Assembly: GCA_050259035.1 (NCBI GenBank)
Contig: JBLMZW010000157.1
Location: 1-11,558 of the forward strand
Reading direction: 5' to 3'
DNA: 11,558 bases
Origin: JBLMZW01 sp050259035
Lineage (GTDB): Bacteria > Bacillota > Syntrophomonadia > Syntrophomonadales > DTU052
A program made the position numbers and the translations under genes. Below the pieces are notes generated by a model, which made no database searches, was not told where the DNA came from, and saw only the letters and a program-made list of their open reading frames with translations. Every line of letters begins with the position of its first letter. Within the stretch, counting starts at the first letter, position 1. Positions 7,006 through 11,558 of this stretch are shown piece after piece.

Positions 7006-7821
7006 TTGAAGGAAGGTAAGCCCCGGGTACTGATCGGAACTCCTATTCGCCAAAAGGCAGAAATTCTAAGCAATTACTTATGGGGTATAAAGAGATTGAA
7101 ACTGGATGTCATAGATGCTGACTTTTATTTTATCGATGACAACCTTGAGCAAGAATCGAGCCAATTAATCGCCCGTTTCATGGAAGAATACCCTAATACG
7201 TTTCTGGTCAAGACGGTAGATGATAAACCATATCTCTGTAACGAGAACACTCATATTTGGCAAGAGGAACTGATTTGGAAGGTAGCCGGGTTTAAAAATG
7301 GCATTATCAACCAGGCCCGGAACGATGACTACGATTATTTGTTTTTGGTGGACTCTGACCTGGTATTACAGCCCCAAACCCTGGAGCATTTAGTTGGCGT
7401 TAAAAAGGATATTGTATCAGAAATTTTTTGGACCAAGTGGGAACCTGATTTCCCTATACTGCCGCAAGTATGGTGTTCTGACCAATATACCCTTTACAAG
7501 TGTTCAAGAAAAGAGAGCTTAAGCGAGGGCCAGGTCTTAGAGAGGACGCTATCATTTTTGAATGAACTGAAAGTTCCGGGAATATACAAGGTTGGGGGTC
7601 TTGGAGCCTGCACTCTCATCAGTAAAAAGGCTATTCAGGCCGGTGTTAACTTTAATGAAATCTACAATATTGGTTTGGCCGGTGAGGATCGCCACTTTTG
7701 CATCCTTGCCGCCGCCCTGGGCTTTGAGCTTTTTGTCGATACTCATTATCCGGCGTTCCATATCTACCGATTATCCGATCTGGATGATCTGGAGGAGTTC
7801 AAGCTGCGAATTAAATGTTAA
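7006..7821 (+). CDS. GT-A glycosyltransferase, family-2-like
   Basis: Translation begins at TTG 7006, seven bases after AAGGAGG (6992-6998), a site that overlaps the stop of the GT4 gene. The two genes therefore form an operon with likely coupled translation. The 271-residue protein starts R-V-L-I-G-T-P-I-R-Q, a first Rossmann strand. It has Y-L-F-L-V-D-S-D-L-V-L with the metal-binding D116-S-D118, and a late G-E-D-R-H-F-C at 226-232 in the position of the catalytic acid and acceptor loop of inverting GT-A enzymes. The segment G-G-L-G-A-C-T-L-I-S-K-K-A also fits this class (Anp1/GT2-like). No membrane helix is seen, so it should act in the cytoplasm, probably on the same glycan as the preceding GT4. 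Donor and acceptor are unknown. Confidence 0.85.
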   Translation: MKEGKPRVLIGTPIRQKAEILSNYLWGIKRLKLDVIDADFYFIDDNLEQESSQLIARFMEEYPNTFLVKTVDDKPYLCNENTHIWQEELIWKVAGFKNGIINQARNDDYDYLFLVDSDLVLQPQTLEHLVGVKKDIVSEIFWTKWEPDFPILPQVWCSDQYTLYKCSRKESLSEGQVLERTLSFLNELKVPGIYKVGGLGACTLISKKAIQAGVNFNEIYNIGLAGEDRHFCILAAALGFELFVDTHYPAFHIYRLSDLDDLEEFKLRIKC

Positions 7822-7862
7822 GATATTGCCGTTTTTATTATATGCCTCCGTTGGTTATGTTT

Positions 7863-7891
7863 AACATTTTATTAGTGCCACGCATAAATTA
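7863..7891 (+). promoter_or_regulatory. Candidate late-sporulation (sigma-K-like) promoter before the tailed ALEE gene
   Basis: AACA (7863-7866) fits the sigma-K -35 mACm. After a 17-base spacer comes CATAAATTA (7883-7891), a full match to CATAnnnTA. It is the best of the sigma-K-like sites in this window. A TATAAT at 7895-7900 could instead be a sigma-A -10, but no recognisable -35 lies 17 bases before it. The leader would be about 25-30 bases. Confidence 0.45.
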
Positions 7892-7924
7892 TCATATAAT
7901 CTGCAAGTAGGTGGTGATTGAATA

Positions 7925-8659
7925 ATGTCATTTCCAACTATTCCCGAAATCGCCCCAACCATCAGTCTCGATAGAAACCAGGTTGTTAATCTATTGTTGG
8001 CATCTGTAGCTCTGGAAGAACTCAGCTTGGCCCATGTGGTTAATACTGAAGGCGAAAAGCTTCAAGCTGCTCTGGGAACCCTTCCCGGTATTACATTAGT
8101 AAGGGCACCCAACCTTTCGGCCTTGCTCTCTGTTAACCGTGACGTAAGGAGGACTCTGCAAACTGCTATAATGAAAGAAATGCTGCTTGAATTTACACTG
8201 GAGGACGTTCTTGATATCGCAACCGGATCAAGTTTGCCTCCAACGCCTCCGACTCCTCCGACTCCAACTTTTGTTGAAGCAGGTTCAGCCTGGGCGGTAG
8301 GAACCCCATACGGGCAGGGCAATGCTCAGTATGTCACTCTAGGTCCAACCGAAACTGGTAATACATTTGTTCTGGGACTTGGGGCCACCAATATTCCAAT
8401 TGGAACCGTAAGCGTGCTCAGACAAGGCACCAATCTAATAGTAACCTTTACTACCTTCTTTCCGTATGTTATGGATCAAGATCATCTGTTGGTCAGTGCT
8501 ACTATTCCAACGATCTTCGCCCCTGGGCAATTCCCATATCAATATACTGTTACTAACCCGGCCGACTATTTTACAACGCATACCTTTACCGTCGATGTAA
8601 GTTCTATTCCAGGAACTATCTATATAGCCGCTCACGCGCACATTCTGCAGCAAGTATAG
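7925..8659 (+). CDS. Surface-type protein: ALEE domain, Pro-Thr linker, beta-rich C-terminal domain
   Basis: The start is ATG 7925, preceded by AGGTGGTGA at good spacing. The 244-residue protein has three parts. Residues 1-98 are the ALEE domain (core 29-45), nearly the same as the protein at 3266-3571. Residues 103-116 are a linker of repeated P-P-T units. Residues 117-244 are rich in beta-forming and Gly/Thr residues: G-T-V-S-V-L-R-Q-G-T-N-L-I-V-T-F, then H-L-L-V, P-G-Q-F-P-Y, and I-Y-I-A-A-H-A-H close to the end. From memory, this series (G-T-V-x-V, N-L-x-V-T, H-L-x-V, P-G-Q-F-x-Y, Y-I-A-A-H-A) recurs in C-terminal domains of secreted bacterial and archaeal surface proteins; I cannot name a Pfam family. 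No signal peptide is visible, which suits a protein added to the forming spore from the mother cell (inference). Confidence 0.85.
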   Translation: MSFPTIPEIAPTISLDRNQVVNLLLASVALEELSLAHVVNTEGEKLQAALGTLPGITLVRAPNLSALLSVNRDVRRTLQTAIMKEMLLEFTLEDVLDIATGSSLPPTPPTPPTPTFVEAGSAWAVGTPYGQGNAQYVTLGPTETGNTFVLGLGATNIPIGTVSVLRQGTNLIVTFTTFFPYVMDQDHLLVSATIPTIFAPGQFPYQYTVTNPADYFTTHTFTVDVSSIPGTIYIAAHAHILQQV

Positions 8660-8682
8660 CTTTTGATAAACAGAGGGATAAG

Positions 8683-8726
8683 AGAGGGACGTTCTTTTCA
8701 CTTTCAGGAAGCAAGAACGTCCCTCT
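8683..8726. repeat. REP-like palindrome with 14-bp perfect stem
   Basis: AGAGGGACGTTCTT (8683-8696) pairs perfectly with AAGAACGTCCCTCT (8713-8726). The 16-base loop can itself fold, CTTT (8701-8704) with GAAG (8708-8711). It begins 23 bases after the stop of the ALEE gene at 7925. No T-run follows either arm, so it is not a standard intrinsic terminator. GGGACGTTC-type palindromes recall dispersed REP elements mobilised by REP-associated (IS200/IS605-like) transposases, but no such transposase gene is present. The remaining gap to 8850 holds only the ribosome site of the next gene and a 13-codon open frame at 8774-8815. Confidence 0.75.
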
Positions 8727-8850
8727 AATAGTGTACTATAAGCAACCATTAATCTAGTTGGCAAGGATGAATCATGGCAAGAAAGTACGACGTTTCAGTA
8801 ACCTATAACCCTTGAGAATACGCCAGAGCGGATAATGAGGAGTACACTGA

Positions 8851-10479
8851 ATGATTGATGAAAAGCAGATTATCGAACGTATCGAAATTGAAATGGGATC
8901 ATTAAGCATCCCCCAGATGACGCTGCTGTTGATATTGGATAAACTCGAGGTAATAGGCGGACTCGAAACATATCTAATAAATCTTTGCAAAGAATTAAAC
9001 AGACGGGGACATCAAGTTCTAATTGACTGCTCTACATTAAATCTAAAACTCGGTAAATTGTTCCCTTGCGCAGAAATCTGGGTGGGTAAAACCATTGAAG
9101 AAATACAGGAATTGATTCGCACTAAGGAAGTCGACCTTATCCATTGTCAATCAGACCTGGCGGCAAATAGAGGTCTTTTGCTGCATCAGTTAACCCGAAT
9201 ACCGTTTGTGATTACCTGGCATGGTGCATATAGCAATGATGAATTTCCTGAGATTGCCCAAGAGACTGAGAGAATAATATGTGTAAGTGAAGAAATCTAT
9301 AATATGTTCTTAAGGCAATACCCTTCTGCAGAGCCCAAAATGTTGGTAATCCAAAACGGGGTGTCTATTACAGAATTTAGACCGGGTATTGCTGAAAAGC
9401 CATCCGGCGAAGTGACGTTCATTGGCCGTATCGGCGAAGATCGCGTTGTTGGATTGAAATGCCTGATAGAAGGCTTTTTAGAATCATCTTTTGGGTTATT
9501 AAATATAATCGGACTGGAGAGTCTGCCTGGTATTGAAGATAACCCACGGATAAATTTTATGGGAGAAATTGAAAATGTATATGATTATATAGCCTCGTCA
9601 GACGTTGTGGTTGCCACCGGAAGAGGAGCTAGGGAAGCCATGGCTTGCGGTAAACCTTGTATTGTTATGAGTAATTGGGGATATGACGGTATCGTAACAC
9701 CCTCTAGTCTCAAACAAATGGAATACGCAAATTTTAGCGGCAGGGGCGTTTGCCAGCCATTATCTGCCGGTGCCATTCTACAGGATTTAGATATGTTATC
9801 TTCAGTAGAATTAAGAAGTAAGTTGGGGATATACGGCAGATACCTGGCAGAAATATTATATGACAACGAAAAAATCACTGATCGTGTAGTAAAGATTTAT
9901 ACCCAGGCTATAAATGATAATAGACTGCATGGGAATGAACCTGTAAGCAGCAACAAAATATTAGACAGAAGCTCGGCTTCGATACCAGCAACAGCAGACT
10001 GTACCGTAAACAGCGAATGCAGCATCAATCTGGATTTTGACCCGATTTTTTTGGGAAAGTATAATTCGTCTATTTACAGATACTTTGTAAAAACTGATTT
10101 GGACGGCTTTTCGAATAATATGAGGATAGTCAGAGCTCTTTTTCAATTTTTTTGCTTGAAGAATGACAATATGTCTGGTGCTAATATCGGTGTATATCAG
10201 GTACTTGGGTTCTGGAATGAAATAGAGGTTGACTGGCTTAACCAACCGGCAATTTCAAATGTACCGGCAGCCACAGCACAAACAAATGATACCTATTGTT
10301 GGATCACTTTTGAGATAACCGATCTGGTACGGAAATGGGTCGATAATACCATACCTAACTGTGGTATTTGCCTGAAAATAGAAGATGAATCGGAAGGACA
10401 GATCTTAGTCGGATTAAATCGTCACTGTGCCAACCTGGCAGCACGGCCAAGATTAATCATTGAATATATTGATTGTTAA
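8851..10479 (+). CDS. GT4 glycosyltransferase fused to a C-terminal DNRLRE-like domain
   Basis: ATG 8851 follows TGAGGAGT (8836-8843) at eight bases; the product has 542 residues. Residues 22-350 are a GT-B glycosyltransferase: V-I-G-G-L-E-T-Y-L near 34, F-V-I-T-W-H-G-A-Y, V-I-Q-N-G-V, then F-I-G-R-I-G. The usual E-x7-E is altered: the second Glu is kept in G-R-G-A-R-E-A-M-A-C-G, but the first position is Val. A GT4 subgroup has this form with a later N-F-S-G-R-G, also present here. After a Ser/Asn-rich linker, residues about 379-542 match DNRLRE domains: S-I-Y-R-Y-F-V-K-T-D-L, A-N-I-G-V-Y-Q-V, W-N-E-I-E-V-D-W-L-N-Q-P, I-T-D-L-V-R-K-W-V, and a final P-R-L-I-I-E-Y. That domain normally belongs to exported proteins and may bind carbohydrate, so the fusion is unusual. 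No signal peptide is seen. Confidence 0.87.
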   Translation: MIDEKQIIERIEIEMGSLSIPQMTLLLILDKLEVIGGLETYLINLCKELNRRGHQVLIDCSTLNLKLGKLFPCAEIWVGKTIEEIQELIRTKEVDLIHCQSDLAANRGLLLHQLTRIPFVITWHGAYSNDEFPEIAQETERIICVSEEIYNMFLRQYPSAEPKMLVIQNGVSITEFRPGIAEKPSGEVTFIGRIGEDRVVGLKCLIEGFLESSFGLLNIIGLESLPGIEDNPRINFMGEIENVYDYIASSDVVVATGRGAREAMACGKPCIVMSNWGYDGIVTPSSLKQMEYANFSGRGVCQPLSAGAILQDLDMLSSVELRSKLGIYGRYLAEILYDNEKITDRVVKIYTQAINDNRLHGNEPVSSNKILDRSSASIPATADCTVNSECSINLDFDPIFLGKYNSSIYRYFVKTDLDGFSNNMRIVRALFQFFCLKNDNMSGANIGVYQVLGFWNEIEVDWLNQPAISNVPAATAQTNDTYCWITFEITDLVRKWVDNTIPNCGICLKIEDESEGQILVGLNRHCANLAARPRLIIEYIDC

Positions 10480-10616
10480 GATTGTAAATAGTGCATAGCA
10501 TAACTTAAGCCAGCGATCCAGCCTATTTGGGAGGAACCAGGGCGGCAGAGCAATGTCATAAAGCTTAATGGCATTTGCCGGTTAATATGGTTAAGAAACG
10601 CTTGCTTTGCAATTCT
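10480..10616. other. Non-coding gap after the GT4-DNRLRE gene
   Basis: No open frame of useful length, ribosome site or T-tailed hairpin is visible. The stretch is more GC-rich than the minus-strand genes that follow and runs into the palindrome at 10617. It may be part of a larger dispersed repeat or the scar of an insertion, but nothing in the sequence proves that. Confidence 0.4.
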
Positions 10617-10677
10617 GTCATTGCGAGTGCAGCGAAGCAATCTATAGATAGATTGCCGCGCTTCGTTCGCAATTGAC
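10617..10677. repeat. Degenerate dispersed palindromic repeat (GTCATTGCGAG type)
   Basis: The outer arms are GTCATTGCGA (10617-10626) and TCGCAATTGAC (10667-10677), complementary except for one extra base. The core GCAATCTAT (10637-10645) pairs perfectly with ATAGATTGC (10648-10656) across two bases. This is a decayed copy of the widely dispersed palindrome GTCATTGCGAGCGAAGCGAAGCAATCT, known from intergenic regions of many bacteria. It sits between two convergent genes, a typical place for such elements, and may also help end their transcripts. Confidence 0.8.
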
Positions 10678-10697
10678 CCCGGAATGGAGCTGCTATA

Positions 10698-11225
10698 TTA
10701 AGGATCAACATAAGCAATTAATATATCATTATCAATAAATCCTTTTTCATAAACATACTTATAATCTGGATTAATGGTTAAAATAAAATCAGTAACCTCC
10801 GCAATGCTAATAGGCATAGCGGGGTCTTTCCCATCTGCAAACAGCCGCACATCATCAATTAATATAGTATGATTTTTTATAAAATGATCCTTGATTATCT
10901 TAAGTTCATTCATAATAGGATATAAATCAGCCTCTGTTTCCCCGATAAAATGAGAATCAAGCCAAAAAACTATTCTTTCTTTAATGTTGGCAAGTACTTC
11001 CGGAAGCAGTTTCACAGAATCACCTAAAATACAACTAACTTCCGGATTATCTTTAAACCTTTCCACACAAATATTATAATTTTCCGGAATGATTTCAAAG
11101 CTAAATATCTTTTCAAATCCTGCTTCCAAACCCTTGGCAATGCCATCCCCTATATAAGAACCAGTTTCAACCATAGTATTACTATCCTTTTTCCAGGTTT
11201 TTAAGATATCCGAATATATAGGCAT
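10698..11225 (-). CDS. SAM-dependent methyltransferase of a polysaccharide locus
   Basis: ATG 11225 is preceded by AAAGGAGG at about six bases, and the frame ends at TAA 10698-10700, giving 175 residues. A class I methyltransferase fold is indicated by V-E-T-G-S-Y-I-G-D-G at 19-28 (SAM-binding loop), the acidic F-S-F-E-I at 41-45 after strand 2, and I-L-G-D-S at 66-70. F-W-L-D-S-H-F at 87-93 and I-L-I-D-D-V-R follow, a pair common to small methyltransferase-like proteins in surface-glycan clusters. The substrate is likely a sugar or glycan (inference from neighbours). It begins 12 bases after the stop of the GT10-like gene, whose stop overlaps its ribosome site, so the two share an operon. 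Hand counts of three 60-base stretches across this gene pair gave 27-33% G+C, against 55% for one stretch in glcF. Confidence 0.75.
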   Translation of the reverse strand: MPIYSDILKTWKKDSNTMVETGSYIGDGIAKGLEAGFEKIFSFEIIPENYNICVERFKDNPEVSCILGDSVKLLPEVLANIKERIVFWLDSHFIGETEADLYPIMNELKIIKDHFIKNHTILIDDVRLFADGKDPAMPISIAEVTDFILTINPDYKYVYEKGFIDNDILIAYVDP

Positions 11226-11237
11226 ATTTTTCCTCCT

Positions 11238-11558
11238 TTATTTTTCAAAGTAATTTTTATAGCCGTGAACCGTATTATAAACAACATTTAAAATATTTAA
11301 CTCTTCTAATACCTTTTTCTTTTCTTGCCGAATTAGATCAATACGTTTTTCCCATTCATGGTTTTCTATCGATGTTCTAACTATTTCTAAGGATTGTTCG
11401 GGATTTTTCAGATCCAGTCTAATAAAAGCATCTTTATCAATGTAGTCTTCCAGATTCAAACAACCGTCGTAAAACACCAGACATTCGCAAAGAAAGGCAT
11501 CAAGAAATTTTTCCGAAAAATAATTATACTCATATGAATTCTCTGCATTGAAATGATA
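11238..11558 (-). CDS. GT10-like (fucosyltransferase-type) glycosyltransferase, C-terminal part
   Basis: The frame is open from the window edge to TAA at 11238-11240, giving the last 106 residues. The visible start reads F-N-A-E-N-S-Y-E-Y-N-Y-F-S-E-K-F-L-D-A-F. This closely follows the alpha-1,3-fucosyltransferase (GT10) donor motif, in which E-N-S is followed by a T-E-K or S-E-K segment. It continues L-V-F-Y-D-G-C-L-N-L-E-D-Y-I-D-K-D-A-F-I, matching the P-I-Y-W-G-x-P-N-I-x-x-Y-I-P region of the family. A Lys/Glu-rich helical end follows. GTG 11477 is an internal codon, not the start. The family transfers fucose or a related sugar from a GDP-sugar; the actual donor is unknown. The AT-rich composition is shared with the methyltransferase downstream. 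Confidence 0.72.
   Translation of the reverse strand, partial: YHFNAENSYEYNYFSEKFLDAFLCECLVFYDGCLNLEDYIDKDAFIRLDLKNPEQSLEIVRTSIENHEWEKRIDLIRQEKKKVLEELNILNVVYNTVHGYKNYFEK

Noticed and set aside
7895..7900. TATAAT as a sigma-A -10 for the gene at 7925
   Set aside because: No -35-like box lies 16-18 bases upstream and there is no TG extension; kept only as an alternative.
8774..8815. 13-codon open frame (M-A-R-K-Y-D-V-S-V-T-Y-N-P) with AAGGAT upstream
   Set aside because: The start loosely recalls REP-associated transposases beside a REP-like palindrome, but it is too short to support a gene or a relic.

Overview
The window looks like the chromosome of an anaerobic, spore-forming, Gram-positive bacterium of the Desulfotomaculum/Pelotomaculum kind (Clostridia/Peptococcaceae). 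The reasons are strong AGGAGG-type ribosome sites, several TTG/GTG starts, a glcD-glcF-iclR organic-acid module, and small surface-type proteins set among many glycosyltransferases. The taxon is an inference. No rRNA, tRNA, CRISPR array or intact transposase gene was seen.

Region 1 (1-2479, + strand) is metabolic. It holds the 3' end of a GlcD-type FAD-linked oxidase, a GlcF-type iron-sulfur subunit overlapping it by four bases, and an IclR-family regulator with its own good promoter. A very strong hairpin (2428-2479) closes the block and separates it from a convergent gene.

Region 2 (2524-8726) appears to be a surface-glycoprotein locus. Three paralogous small proteins share a roughly 95-residue helical domain with the core A-L-E-E-[IL]-[AS]-L-[AS]-H-x-[LV]-N-[TA]-E-[AG]-E-K. 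One carries a Cys-Pro repeat tail (2524-3024, -), one is the bare domain (3266-3571, -), and one carries a Pro-Thr linker plus a beta-rich C-terminal domain (7925-8659, +). The second and third are about 85% identical over this domain and lie in opposite orientation at the two ends of a glycosyltransferase block. That block holds a SunS-like GT2 with a TPR tail (3670-4881, -), a large GT4 (5038-6993, +) and a GT-A enzyme (7006-7821, +). Several starts have an upstream AC, a 17-base gap and CATA, resembling the late mother-cell sigma-K promoter. This suggests, but does not prove, a role in decorating the spore surface.

Region 3 (8851-10479, +) encodes a GT4 glycosyltransferase fused to a C-terminal DNRLRE-like domain, a type normally found on extracellular proteins. 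A 14-bp REP-like palindrome lies before it and a degenerate dispersed palindrome (GTCATTGCGAG type) after it.

Region 4 (10698-11558, - strand) is a strikingly AT-rich pair: the end of a GT10-like glycosyltransferase followed by a SAM-dependent methyltransferase. It looks like an acquired sugar-decoration module that continues beyond the window.

Working model (inference): the glycosyltransferases and the methyltransferase build and cap glycans, and the three paralogs are the likely surface-anchored carriers or display proteins, by loose analogy with the exosporium BclA glycoprotein loci of Bacillus.
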